Shown here piece after piece: positions 49,797 to 62,721 of a stretch of 64,000 bases of DNA (positions are counted from its first letter, which is position 1; every line of letters begins with the position of its first letter). The position numbers and the translations under genes were made by a program. The notes below the pieces were generated by a model. The model searched no databases and was not told the origin of the DNA. It saw nothing but the letters and a program-made list of their open reading frames with translations. Source of the stretch: Parietaria judaica (taxonomy: Eukaryota; Streptophyta; Magnoliopsida; Rosales; Urticaceae); assembly GCA_954871525.1 (NCBI GenBank), contig OX940865.1, positions 25,404,420 through 25,468,419 on the forward strand, in the 5' to 3' direction.

Positions 49797-50452
49797 TAGA
49801 CCATCTCCACCCGATTACACAATTTTCTACTCCATTTTGCAGTACATGTCACATCAAATACTACCTCATCTCCAACCGAACTCTATTTTTTACACCAAAT
49901 TAAAATATTAATTTTATATTCAACTTTCTCTTATTTATATTTATACCCTTATATTTACTTAATATCTTTCAATTATACCACATATTCATTATTAAATATT
50001 ATTTCATTCCGGTATTAATATTAATGTCATTTTAGTTTTTTCGTTCCGGTATTATACCAATGGTGTTGTAATGTTATTTTGTTCCGGTATTAATATGAGT
50101 GTCATTTTAATTTTTTCCAATCTCCAATTGTCAATGTTGTATTTTAAAATATTTATTATAATGAATATAAAATTCTAGGCAAATAATACTAATAATTGAA
50201 TGATAAATATGAAATAATAATTTTGAGATAAGTAACATAATTAATTAAAATGACAATTGAGTAAATAATAATTTTTGCAAGGACTGAACAATAAATAAAT
50301 AAAAATATTGCAGTAATGAATAGTAGAACGTCATATATGACGTTGTTCTGTAGCTCAATACCACTTCACGCTATTTTAGCGTTATTTTTGAAGTTCGGTT
50401 GTATTAATGGCTCACTCCAAAACAAGCGTTTAACGCTCGGTTGGAGGTGCTC
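49797..50452. mobile_element. MITE with AGACCATCTCCACCCGA-type ends
   Basis: The left end AGACCATCTCCACCCGA and the right end TCGGTTGGAGGTGCTCT are inverted partners. A second ATCTCCAACCGAACT motif lies inside the left part and AGTTCGGTTG inside the right. The flanks TACTTCTT and TACTCATT match at 6 of 8 positions, so the target duplication is only suggestive. Confidence 0.55.
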
Positions 50453-51440
50453 TTACTCATTAAAATGTGAAACATTACCTGCCATAATGTGACGTGATTC
50501 CACTTTTTCTTTTGGTTTAAGAAAATGCTTAATGACCCGTTAACAAAATTCTCTCTCTCTTCGATGTTCAAGACTTGTCTACAAATTCTGAATTCTATTA
50601 CATGGATTGAAAAAGAGGACGGGATTTAGAAAAGAAGTAAAATAACGAACATTGAAAATATAATTAATTTATGCGGCTTAAAAAATGAAAATATTAAATA
50701 TTTATATGCTATTAATCCTTAAAATTAGATGCCTAAAAAATGATGGGAAACATATAGAGAATATGTGTATAGTTCCGTGGCTGTTTGTGATCGAGTACCT
50801 ATCAGAAACTCTCTTGTAATGATTATTGGGTTATCGAATTCCTGAAAGCATAATCAACTACTTTATACTTGGATAAAATGAGATGATAGAGATATTTGCG
50901 GCATATGTATCTAATTTTATATTAAATTTGTCGCATATTTATTAATCTTTTTCTTTTTACCAACAATAATATTTGAGCCCAATATTTGTTAAACTAGACA
51001 CACGGTACTTCTAAATTTAATAAAGTACTGAATAATGATCGTTTTTAGCATTTAATCGTAGATTTGCACATATCATCAGTATAATAAACCTTAATTAAGA
51101 CGCACTTAGCACAAAGTTAGATACTTATTCCACAAAATTTGATCAAATAATAAATACAATTTGCCCTGAAACGTTGGAAAACAAAACAAACGCAAGCAAA
51201 ACAATCACTCTCTCATGTCCACATAAAAATAATAAATAAATCCCAATATATATATATATGTGTGTGAAGAATTAAGGTGAGATTTTCTGAGTACACAAAA
51301 ACCAAGCTCGAATGTGAGAATTTGCAGAGGGCACTTCCTCGAATCCTACTTGTACTTGTCCCTACCACAACTCCATTTCTTCACACCCTGTTTGTTTCCC
51401 GAGAAAATGTCTTAACTAGAGCTCTACAAGACCCAGAAAT

Positions 51441-51468
51441 TTCTCTCTCTCTCTCTCTCTCTCTCTCC
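51441..51468 (+). repeat. (CT)n tract in the leader of the EDR4-like gene
   Basis: A run of about 13 CT units ends roughly 80 bp before the start codon. Such tracts are common in plant 5' leaders. It lies in the presumed leader of the gene starting at 51549. Confidence 0.8.
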
Positions 51469-51548
51469 TCGCATTCAGCTCGTGGACCGTACGTTTGACT
51501 GAGGCCTCAGAGCGAGGGCTTTCTTCGTTTGCTTCTGATTCCGCGTCC

Positions 51549-54500
51549 ATGGCGGAGGCCGGGAAGGTCCGCCTGGTTCGGTGCCCGAAGTGCGAGAATC
51601 TTCTGCCGGAGCTCGCCGACTACTCCGTCTACCAATGCGGTGGTTGCGGAGCCGTGCTCAGAGGTAATCATTTGCATCTTCTTCTTCCTCTTCTCGCTCG
51701 ATTTTGCTGTTTTGGGTACTGGAATTTGAAGAAGAAGAAGAAGAAGAAGAGTTCGGTCTCTGATCGTGTTTCTCTTTCGTGAAAGAGGCCGATTTCTTCG
51801 ATGAACATGAAAGTTGCAGATTAAGGTTTTTCTTCAAAGTTTTCTTCTGTTTTAGTAATGGTCCGTTGTTCTTAGCGGTTTGATCTCGGCGTTTGTGTTT
51901 TTTTTTTGGGTGTAAATTGTTCGAGAATGAGCTTGTTTGTGCTCGTGTTGACAGCGAAATCGAAGCGGGGAGAGGACGGAACTCTCTCCGAGAAGTCAGA
52001 TGAAGAGGCGGCCGTGGTAGCTCCGGCCAAGTTAGCGAATTCCTCGGAGAAAAAGGTGGTCGAGAATGGCGCTGCTCTGGATTCCGATGCTAAGCTACTA
52101 TCTGCCTCGTTCAGGCGCAATCAGAACGACGATGTTAAGAATGGGGAAGCTCATAGGAGTCTGTCTAATCTCGAGAACGGGGATCATACGAGCTCGAACA
52201 GGAGAGATGAGCTAGGAAGCTCCGTCGTGAGAGAACTCAAGGATTTGAACTCTGATCTTGGTTCGACGAGTGAGTTTCGGAGATCGGGAAGGATGACGAA
52301 CTGGAAAATGGGGGCAGAAGCTGAGGGCGTGAGGTTTTCCGCTTCAAACTACCGTGACGACGCTGCATCGAATTTTCAGCCGGGTCCTTCTCACGGTTTT
52401 AGCGAGTCAACGAAGAAGCATGACCAAGCCCATTACCTCGAACAAGATCGAGCTCAGCTTCTTAAGAAGCTGGATGAGCTGAGAGATCAGCTAAGTCGTT
52501 CTTGCGAGGTGAGCGATAAACCCAAAGAGAATGTTCGTCTTGATATGTATGGCGGTTCCGATGCTTGGTTTCCGGATAATTCATCGGGTTCCAAAAGGCC
52601 TTTTATGCAGTACTCTAGACCGGATAAGCATGTTGCCGGTTCCCCAAATTATAGTCATTTTCCTGACCCGATTCCTTACAACAATGGGTACGAAATCCCG
52701 ACGCCCGGATATTATTCCTCTGTGCCTTGTCGGAATCACATTCCTTTTGACGATTTTGGCCCTCACGTTCTCAAAGGAGGTAATTCACATCACCTTCCTA
52801 GGCCATATGAACATCCTTCTCATCCATACTTTTCTGGGCTATACATGGATAATAATATTAACAATCATGACCCTTTTGACCCGTACTCGAAGAACGCAAC
52901 ATTTCATCGTCCGTCTTGCCCTTGTCATCATTGTTACGAAAACCATAGGAGGGCTTCATCACATGTTCAACCCTCTTCCTTTGGCAACAAAAGGTTCGGT
53001 GATCTCCAAAGCAATCCCCCATTCTTTCGTCATGAAAATGGCCAATCGGATCCTTATAAACCCCGGACGGGTATGAATCCAAATTTGCACGCTTCACAAT
53101 CCCACTCGCGATGGCCAGGCGATCTTAACCATGAAAAAGGTTATGTTCATGCTTGTGGCCGGAAAGTGGTGTACGCTGTAAACCGCCATTTCCAGCCCAT
53201 GGGTGCCGGAGCTCCATTTTTTACTTGCAGTAATTGCTTTGAAGTTCTGAAGATTCCCAAGAAAGTACGGCTTATGGAAAAGAGCCATTACAAAGTGAAG
53301 TGCGGGGCTTGTTCTACAATTATGAGCCTTGCTGTAATCGATAAGAAAATCATTCTTTCAGCTAACTCAGATAGCGTTCTAGTCCCCACAGATATGAACA
53401 ACGGATTCACTGATGCCGAGGATTCCATGGTCTATTCGCACGCCCACATGAACCGGAGTTACGCTAATTTTTCTTCTGAAGACTATGATATTTCCGGTTA
53501 CGATTTTCAGGCGATGGACAGAGGAGCTGTTTTGGACCCGGTGGGCCAGGGATTGGGGCCAAGCAGGCCTCAAGAGATGCAAAGCTTTCATTCATCGTCT
53601 CCCTGTACCTCAGAGGATGAAAACAGCTCGGAAATTCCTGTCGCTAAAAGAGCAGTTTCCAATTCTGGTCCGCAGCCTATCAAAAGTACTGTCTCTCCAC
53701 CGCTTGCCGGTTCGCCTTTGCAAGAATACTTCGAATTTTCAACAAACAGTCATTTGGTGAGTCGTTTGGGGAAAGGAAGTCAGAGCAGTCGCTCTGATCA
53801 GGAAAAGGCGAAACTAAACAAAATCACTTCGAGACAGAATTCCTTGAAAGAAGCGGCTCTGGCAACGGAAATGGAGGTTTCATTCAACGAGTACTCTAAC
53901 ACCGTTACCACTCAAGATTCGGGAGATGATCTGACAAGAGGCAAGGGTGACTCTTTCTTGGCAAATATTATCAAGAAGAGCTTTAAAGACTTCTCGAGAA
54001 CGAATCACGCAGATGAGCGAAGCAAATGCAATGTTTCAGTAAACGGGCATCCGTTGACTGATCGTGTGGTAAAGAAGGCGCAAAAATCAGCAGGACCGAT
54101 CCATCCCGGCCATTATTGGTGAGTTACCCTTACTAGTATCGTTGCGTTTTTGTAGCATTCTTAAATTTTTCTATAGATCCATTGCAGAAAGATCGATCAC
54201 CTAGGGAAAATATTAACTTGTGCACAAGATAAGCATATTAGCTATCAAGAAGTTTAGTTTTCGAAGAAAAGTTAAGAGATGACTATCCCACAATATTGGA
54301 GTAAATAATAAAAATGTCAAAAATATCCTCAAATAATTCATGTGCTCTGCACATGTTAGTATTTTCGTTTTAAAGCGTAGGAAATGTTGGATTGCTTTTT
54401 TTAAAAGTCTAGGGCGCTTGGCTGCCAAATACTAAAATTCAGAGAGCAAAGTGCAACGAACGTACAAAGTTCAGGGACAGTACTGTCAGTTACTCTTTAA

Positions 54501-55339
54501 CTACTGTGAACAACGTGCATAAGCAGAATCACGGTATCGAAATGGTCTCCCGATTAGCAAGAACGTTGCTCTGACTTAGCTGATTGTTTCGTCTCATTAT
54601 TCGCTGACTTTTAACTTTGTGGAACAGGTATGATTACAGAGCCGGATTCTGGGGCGTCATGGGCGGGCCATGTCTCGGCATAGTTCTCGTAAGATTAATC
54701 ATTTGGTTCTTGCTCAGTTTGGTGATTTTACTTTTTTTTTTCTTCGTTTTGAGCTAATCTGAACGTGTCTTTTCTGCTGCAGCCGTACATTGAAGAATTC
54801 AATTATCCGTTGCCGGAGAACTGTGCTGCCGGAAACACCAATGTCTATGTAAACGGAAGAGAACTTAACCAAAAGGATTTGGACTTACTTGCTAGCAGAG
54901 GGCTTCCAACTTCAAGAGATCGATCTTACATTGTTGAAATTTCCGGGAGAGTCCTGGACGAGGACACCGGAGCCGAGCTAGATTGCCTTGGGAAACTAGC
55001 CCCCACGTAAGCATCAATCCCATACGTTCATATATTTTATTTATTCATTGTTTCGCATGCCACGGTTCTGAAAGAAGCAGGTTGCGATCTTTATCTATGG
55101 TTTCTTTCTCGCGTTACCATATACATTATCTGAATTGCGAGCTAAAAAGTCGCTATAGGCTAATTATAATCGTACTTGGATATAGATTTTTTATTTTTTT
55201 ATATTACATCTGAATTTTTTTTCTTAAATAAGGTTGTAGTTTACATTTTTGTTAACTTAATTTGAAAATATGTAATAGGGTTGAGAAGGCAAAGCATGGA
55301 TTCGGAATGAAGGCTCCGAAAGCGGTTCAGCCCAAGTAA
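51549..55339 (+). CDS. EDR4-like zinc-ribbon protein, DUF3133 family (5 exons)
   Basis: Coding exons are 51549-51663, 51955-54118, 54628-54688, 54783-55006 and 55279-55339. The GT-AG junctions are in phase, for 874 residues. The N-terminus has a zinc ribbon with Cys pairs C12/C15 and C30/C33 (RCPKCENLLPE...YQCGGCGAVL). The DUF3133 region has a second pair of CxxC motifs, C463/C466 (FTCSNCF) and C488/C491 (KCGAC). The C-terminus from PGHYWYDYRAGFWGVMGGP to LDCLGKLAPTVEK is strongly conserved in the family. The long middle is Ser/Asn/His-rich and probably disordered. A coiled-coil-like stretch (LEQDRAQLLKKLDELRDQL) precedes it. Arabidopsis EDR4 negatively regulates salicylate-dependent immunity and works with EDR1. 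DUF3133 paralogues such as At4g01090 are closer by gene order. Subfamily is not settled. Confidence 0.9.
54119..54627. other. Intron 2 of the EDR4-like gene, with MITE-like remnant
   Basis: The intron contains GCTGCCAAATACTAAAATTC and GGGACAGTACTGTCAGTTA. These recall the ends of the element at 4208-4416 (GGCAGTACTGCC). I see no complete element. Splice donor GTGAGT and acceptor AACAG are clear. Confidence 0.4.
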
Positions 55340-58300
55340 TAGGCGGAGCTAGAAACAGCTACGGTTTTTTACTGTACAAAATACTATGCTACCCAATGGA
55401 GATCCGACGCGAGTTCCGATAGGTTTTGATTAATTTAAATCCGAGTTTTCTGAGAAAGCCATGCTATACAGTTTCTGAGGGTAAAAGCAAAACCATCTTT
55501 CTCTTCTGCTGTAATTTGATGTCGTTTTATATTTGTTTGTATATGATTTCATTTTTTTGTATTATTTATCCAAATTTTATCACCAATATTTACTACTTTA
55601 GTTCAGTGAGTTATTTAATCGTTGTTGCCTTTTTTCCAATATTTGTCTTTATTTTTATTTTTTTGATTTTTTCCCCGAAATGCGAAGTGTAGTTCAGACA
55701 TCGATGGTTGTCCGGGATTTTGAGTACTCTGGGTGACATAAAAACCGATTAATGAATAAAAATCGACGACACTGATTTTAAAATAATCGGCATAATTTGA
55801 GTAGTTGATTATATTCGGTCGAACACCGATACTACATTTTGTGAACGAGATGATTTTAGCACGTCGATTTAACAAAAAAATTATGATAAGCATACGCGAT
55901 TTAACCAAAAAATTAAATTGTAGATCCAAATTGAAAGTTCATTTTTCTCCTATCTAAAGTGTCCTTGTAACCCGTGACAGATAAAACTAAGTCTAAGTAC
56001 TTAGGAAGCATATTATAATTGGAATTTTTTCCATGATACAAATTATGAGATCATACCGCCCGATTATATAAGTTAGATATACTTATGATGCAAGTATCTT
56101 TAAAATAAAGATTGGCTATAAAAACAAGGAGTAAGATCTAAGTATGAGTGTATTTATGAATTATGATGACAACGTTCCAAGCGATGAACTCGACAATTAG
56201 ATAAAACAAACATGTTTCTGGTAACGACAGTCGACAGGCTTATCACAACAAAAGCTTATCACTTGTGTTTTGGACACTCTTTTTGTAACTTTCTCTCTCT
56301 GTGTGTGTCTATATATATATATCTCTATATATATATATATAACATCACATGTGTGATGTACAGTTAAACTGACAGGTGAGACATCTTTCTGATAACACAG
56401 GAATCTAAGAATACACAGAAACCAAACGACCCATTTATCCACAGAAAGCTTATTTATTTGTTCTACGGGGATCCCAATTGAAGAGGAAAATTACAAAGAG
56501 AAGTGTCAATTCACTAAATCGAAGAAGTAAAATGGTGGTAAGATCTCTGATCCTAGATACACTTAAAAAACAATACAGATAATTTTTTATGGCACCGTCA
56601 TGGTTCGGTAGGAGCCGGGCCAGGCCTTGAAAACGAATTTCCGGAGGCCACACAAATTTTTGGTCGTAAAACCGATGAAAAACCGATAATAATGTTAAAA
56701 TTGGGTAAATCATTGTTATACAAAGAAATACCCATAATGGCCGGGGGCAGTTCCAAGACTTGAGTTTGAGAGTGGCTTATGTAAGGAAAACGTTTTTTTT
56801 TTTTGGCAAGATTTACCAAGGAAATAAATTAATAGATAATAATGACAATAAAGGTGAATAAAGAAACGACAGTACAGCAAGAAACGAGGATGATTACAAA
56901 TACGACAGAATATATAAAATGTCGTTTTATCAGTGTAAGTTTCTGTATACGACAATGAGCTGCAGAATTGACATGAAAAGTTGAAAATTCTGTCGTTTCC
57001 TTACATCAGATGTCGAACGACGAGAGAAAAGAAAAATACAAAAGATTGAAATGATAAAAACAACAATAATATAAAATCGACCAATATTATTACCAACCCT
57101 AGCAATAGCAGATGCAATAAAACAATAAATTATTACAAGATTCATCAAATTTTCCAAAAGAAGTGAAATAAGAGAATAGGATCCGATCGAGGACTAAAAT
57201 AATTTCAAATTAATATTTAATTCATTTGCCAATTATTTTGGAAAATTTAACAATTTTTGCTTTTTTAACGCATATGGGCAAGGCAAGGCAAGGTGCTACT
57301 TCCTTCTTAAGGGGCATTCATGGTCATTACTAAAATATGTCAACATATAATATTTTAATAGTTTTTTTAGTTACTTAAAAAGAGTTGTATTGATGAAAAA
57401 GCTTCAAGCCAGCAATGCAATGTGCATATTGCAATACCTTTAAGAAAAAAGAAAAAGAAAAAAAAGATATAGTGATTAAAAAAGAGCAAAACATGTGCAC
57501 TAGATCCAAAAGAATTAAAGAGTTAAAATCATATAATGTATTTGTAAATGTGTCAAGACATATATTCTATTCTTTACTGTCAAAGCCAAGATGTCTCACA
57601 TTTGCTTTATTTATTTTCAAATTATTGTCGTTTATTTTTGTAAGAATAAATAAATATAATTGAAACGATTTTAAATAATGTCTTCCTATTTACACAACAC
57701 GTTGGTTCTTCACGAGCCACGTAACATAGAGGAGACATGCCACAAAGCCAACGAGGGTGTCGTTGAAATTTTTACAGACAACACATAGCAAATAAAATAA
57801 TACTCTTGAAACAAAAAAAAATACATTATGTTTTTATGTAAAAAAAATTGCACGAAATACTTATTCAACTATTTAAAAACTAATTGTATTAAATTTTTAA
57901 AAAAATATATACAAAATAAATATTTCAAAAAACCAATAAATCATCCCTTTTTTTTTTTGAAACACTTTAATAAAATAATATGTGTTAATTCCACAAAACT
58001 TTATATTGGTTTTACTCTCATTTTGTAATATTTTTATTATTTTGGTTCATGCTTGGATAACCTTTTTTTTATATATATATAAAAGAATTTGGACAAAATT
58101 ACTATTTACTTAATTTATATTTACTTTTTACTACAAATTAGAAAAATTAAGTACTCATGAGCTCGTCAAATTAACAGCTCAAGTACTTTTTTTTTTCTTC
58201 TTCCTATATCTCCATTTCTTATACTTTATCTTAGTTGGGTGAATTAGTGAAATATCCATACAAACATTATAAATAAATGCAATGATAAATAAACCTCTTA

Positions 58301-58445
58301 AATAATAAATAAATACATATAGTATATTATTTTATTATACTCGCAAGTAAAAGCTCTCTATTGTGTGCATTTAAACACCTTCATCAACTACCTTCTTTAA
58401 TACCCACTTCTCTGGCAGCACTCGCTCTGTTCAGTGTTCTCTCCA
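55340..58445. other. Intergenic region between EDR4-like and TBL genes
   Basis: No gene is supported. It is AT-rich, with a TA/CT simple repeat at about 56290-56340 and several A or T runs. The first few hundred bases should hold the 3' untranslated region of the EDR4-like gene. No TATA box was clearly assignable to the downstream TBL gene, though TA-rich stretches precede it. Confidence 0.5.
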
Positions 58446-61400
58446 ATGGCGAAGGACACGAGGCTTGATCTTTCTCCCAGTCCCAACCCACCATCGTCGT
58501 CGTCGTCGTTTCTGAAGCAAAAGCCGGTCCTGGTCAAGTTCGCAGTGTCGTTCCTGTTAATGGGTCTTGCCTTTCGCTTCTTCTTCTTCTCCTCCGATGA
58601 TGGTTCCTCTGGTTTTTCGATTACGTCATCAATGGTGGAGGCTCCATTTGCAGAGCAAAGAGCAGAGCTTTCTGCTCCTCTCTCGCCCGAGCCAACGCCT
58701 CTTCCTCTCGATTTGCCACGCACCGAAATCCAAACCCCTCAGAATGGTAATTCTTTATTATTATATAATCAAATTCAGATCTTTGTTTATAGTGTCGGAT
58801 TTGGCGTCTTGTGAGCTCTTTTGTTTTTGGTTTCTTCTGTATATATATCTCTTCATTTGTTGGTTTCTGTCTGCATTTAAAGAATGGAATTGCTATACAT
58901 AGTAAATACTATAAGACTCTTATTAAGTGTAGTTAAAGAGTAAATATTAAGATTTAAAAAATGATTAATATCGATTTAAGTATTTAATGTTACTATTTTG
59001 GAAGTGACAATTTGTGTCCAATTTTACGAACACATTTTAAATTATGTTAAACTAAATAAAGAAGTAATTTTGAAGAGAAGCAAAATAATGAATATCGAGA
59101 GCTTTGGCCGTAAAAAAATTGAATTAATGCCACTATAAAATAATATGTACTTATAGAATACTTCTATTAACCATTAATTAAGGATAAAAAATGAAACTGA
59201 AAAACGAAGAGTAAAATGTTAAACAAAATTAATATAAACTTCGGGAGAACTACGGTCTTAATATGAAGTAGGCGTAGGCCTATAGTAATTTTTTTTTATC
59301 TACTTAAACGAAGGACCTTCTCATTATGATATATATTGATATAGTGTAATTATGGATACGAATACCATAGAATTTTTAGGGTTTAGGAATAATTTATACG
59401 TATATAGATCATAAAGTCAGTCTTCGCCTAAGGCCCCGATAAACTTAGGGCCGGCTCTGGACTTAATTATTATAGTTCGCTCCTATTGAACTTGCAAATT
59501 CCGAATCCGGTCGGGCTTCTGAAATCAGAACCGAGGCCCTCACGAGCTAACAATTAACGCTTTCAAAATCATCTTTTAAACACTTAAGAATATGAAAAAT
59601 AATCATTCCGGTTGGCCTACCCGCTCGAATGATCAGTATCGAGTTCACGCCCGCTCTATCTGATTTTTTTTTTTTTTTTTTTTAGAGACAAATGAAGAGG
59701 AAATGAAATGTGACATATTCAAAGGGCACTGGATCCCAGACTCATCAGGACCAAGATACACAAACGAGACATGCAAACTGATCGAATCTCATCAGAACTG
59801 CATGAAAAATGGACGGCCAGATCCGGGCTACTTGTATTGGAAGTGGGCCCCACGGGGCTGTGAAGTGCCCAGATTCGATCCCGAGAGGTTCCTTGATGAA
59901 ATGAGACACAAATCATGGGCTTTCATTGGCGACTCCATTTCTCGCAATCAAGTTCAATCATTGCTTTGCATTCTCTCTCAGGTACACATTACATTTAGAT
60001 ATTGAATATAATAGTACTTCTTGATTCATGTTCTGATCTTTATTAAGTAATAAGATGTTTTGGTCGAGTTTTTATGAAGAAACTACTCACTGGTAGTGTT
60101 CTCCGCATGGACACGTCCCGTCCCGCCTTTTTGTTGGGTGTGGGCACGGCTGCCCAACCCATGAGTTTTTGGGCGGGTTTCGCTCACCTGCTTATGTTTC
60201 GAGGACGAGCAACTCGCGAGTAGTGTTCTTCACGTGGGACGGGCAAACTTGGGCACTCTTTTAAGTCAGTGTGGGTTGTCCATAACCGCACCGAGACTGT
60301 TCAGATGGGTCATGGGTGCGGGCGAAGCACGCCTACTCGTCTGGACATCTCTAAGTCACTAGTGCCTTTTATATTAAAAAAAAAAACTAGAACATTACTC
60401 TATACTGCTCGACTCTTTGAAAATTGACAAAAAAATATGAACTTATATAGCCATACATAACTTACTCGAATACGTGTTTTTCTTCTTCTTCTTTCAATGA
60501 GATAGATATTAGATTAAAAAATTAGTGTGGAACAATCAATGAGACTAACTCTTTACGAATTATTAAGATGAAAATCTTATAAAATTAGAGCAAATAATTA
60601 AATTGATAAAGATATCTTCAAATAAGTTACTTAATTCTTTGTCATAGATTCTTTATCATGTAAGAGTTATTGTTTACTCTTTATTTTACTAATTATTTAA
60701 AACGGATAATAAATATGTCGTTCTTTTGTTAAATTTGTCGGTCATGATTCATATAATTGATAATCAATTATATATATACAAATATATACGAGTCAAAGAG
60801 CACTTAGATCCTCTCTTCGTGTCCACAAAAATGTACATTTAATACATAACACTGTGTAGATATTATATGATAAATGGTGGGGTAGGGTTTACATTTAATT
60901 CAAGATCACATATAGATTATATATAAAGCAAAAAAGGGATTTCAAGGCTTAGCTTCATTGGCAAGTCAATGCCTTGCTTTGCTATAATCTTTTAATTATT
61001 TATGTCGTTTTTGGACTCCACTTTGAATCTTATGGTTAAAATCAATTGATCATTAGTTCTAGAGTCTTTTTTCTGGGCTAGTTTACCAACTATTTTGCAA
61101 AGAATCATTATTGCTTTATAAGTTTCCATGAATTCTTTTTACATAATTATTGAGAATAATGTCTTAACAACTCTCTTTTGTCTAATTATTAGCATCTCAT
61201 TCCATTTCCTTAAGTAGAGAGTCTTTTTCCTTTTGGTTTGCTAGTTTAAAGAGAAACTATTAAAATTATACTTGCTTGAAAAAGGGTCAAAGCACAATAA
61301 CTCATAATTGTGATTTAGAATAAGCTTTTGTGATGGAGATTAGTCATGTATAAATAGGCATCACTAGAATGTTGGTTCCATATTCATCAACTTTCAGTTA

Positions 61401-62721
61401 TAAAATTCGAAACCATAATTATTCGTTCCGGAAAAACATTGCAGACCCGAATTATTTGTTCCGGATTTCCTACTTTTGAAAAATTGTAATGGCTATTTAA
61501 GTCAGACCATGATAAATTGTCGTTCGGAAAACGGATGATTCAGTCTTACAAGGGCGGAAATCAGGGTATTTATATCTGAGGAAAGTCAAATCTTAAAGAA
61601 GCGGGTAATTATAAATATTGGAAAAATTGAAAATTCAAGGGTGAAAAATGAAAAAAATATATAAAAAAATTAGAATAAAAAAATTGAGAAAGATGAAAAC
61701 TTGAGGGCCTTTTGGCCTCTTACATGCCTTTTGTTTTCTGTTTTTGCCCGACATGATTTTTCTTTGTATTTGTTTATATGTGACATTAAATAACTATGAA
61801 ATGTATGGGACCCCAAAATAATGCATGGAAATCCATATTTACTATTTCATGACGTACTAAGGGTAGTTCCAAAAGCAGGCATGTTAGAGTACTCACTCAA
61901 GCAGAAAATGGTCTGATTCATTGTGTCCTCCGCAGGTTGAAGAAGCCGTTGAAGTGTACCACGACGAAGAGTACAGGTCCAAGAGCTGGCGCTTCCCGTC
62001 CCACAACTTCACCGTCTCCGTGATATGGACCCCGTTCCTCGTCAAGGCCGCGATTTTTGAGGACATCAACGGGATTTCCACCTCCGAGATCCAGCTCCAC
62101 CTCGACGAGCTCGATGACCTCTGGACGGATCAGTATGAGAGCTTCGACTACATCGTCATCGCAGGTGGGAAGTGGTTCCTGAAAACGGCAATCTTCCACG
62201 AGAACGGGACCATCTCCGGCTGCCACTACTGCCAAGGGAAGAACCTAACCGAATTAGGGTTCGAACACGGGTACCGGAAGATGCTCCAGCGTGTCCTCGG
62301 TTTCATCGCTGGAAACAGCCACAAGCCAGTGGTTTTCCTCCGAACCACCGCGCCGGATCACTTCGAGAACGGCGAGTGGTTCAGCGGGGGGTACTGCAAC
62401 CGGACTGTTCCGTTCGAGGAGGGGGAGACTGAGATGAAGGATGTGGATAGAGTTATGAGGGATATCGAGTTGGAGGAGTATGAGAAGGCTTTGGCGGTCG
62501 GGTCGGAGAACGGCGTCGTTTTAAAGCTGTTGGACATGACGGGGCTCTCACTGCTGAGGCCGGACGGGCACCCGGGCCCGTACCGGCAGTTTCAGCCTTT
62601 CGCCGAGAACGAAAACGCTAAGGTTCAAAGGGATTGTTTGCATTGGTGTTTGCCTGGGCCTATCGACTCTTGGAACGATTTGGTCGTTGAATTGTTGGTC
62701 AACGGTGACAGGTATAAATAG
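58446..62721 (+). CDS. TRICHOME BIREFRINGENCE-LIKE O-acetyltransferase, TBL25/26 type (3 exons)
   Basis: Coding exons are 58446-58746, 59686-59981 and 61936-62721. The GT-AG junctions are in phase, for 460 residues. The protein has a short cytosolic tail, one signal-anchor segment (about residues 28-49), a Ser/Pro-rich stem, then the TBL domain (CDIFKGHWIPD...PRYTNETC) and the DUF231/PC-esterase domain. Catalytic GDS motif: GDSISRNQ from residue 182, with Ser184. DxxH motif: DCLHWCLPGPIDSWND with Asp432 and His435. This is a type II Golgi membrane enzyme. Arabidopsis TBL23-TBL26 transfer acetyl groups to mannan, and full-length similarity suggests the TBL25/TBL26 branch. Intron 2 is nearly 2 kb and contains a GC-rich insertion at 60090-60355. 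All catalytic residues are present. Confidence 0.93.
58747..59685. other. TBL intron 1 with hAT-like remnant
   Basis: The intron is AT-rich. GGGCCGGCTCTGG at about 59449-59461 resembles a hAT terminus, with AAGGCCCCGATAA just before it. The other end is not clear. A T run of about 20 bases precedes the acceptor at 59685. Confidence 0.4.
60090..60355. mobile_element. GC-rich hAT-like insertion in TBL intron 2
   Basis: The start TAGTGTTCTCCGCATGGACA and the inverted end TAGAGATGTCCAGACGAG are loosely similar, as in diverged hAT MITEs. An inner copy TAGTGTTCTTCACGTGGGAC repeats the start. The body (GGGCGGGT, GGTGTGGGCAC) is far richer in G+C than the surrounding intron. Confidence 0.45.

Larger units (their letters stand above)
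42149..51440. other. Long AT-rich intergenic region
   Basis: No gene is supported over about 9.3 kb. It contains a degenerate LTR (43113-43938), a pair of dispersed direct repeats (44630-44825 and 45605-45835), a foldback element (47843-48124) and a MITE (49797-50452). The rest is AT-rich with simple runs. A GC-richer patch at 49300-49480 has no recognisable coding content. Confidence 0.5.

Noticed and set aside
58397..58723. 108-codon minus-strand frame opposite TBL exon 1
   Set aside because: It is a shadow of the Ser/Pro-rich TBL coding strand, which has a full in-phase three-exon gene model.
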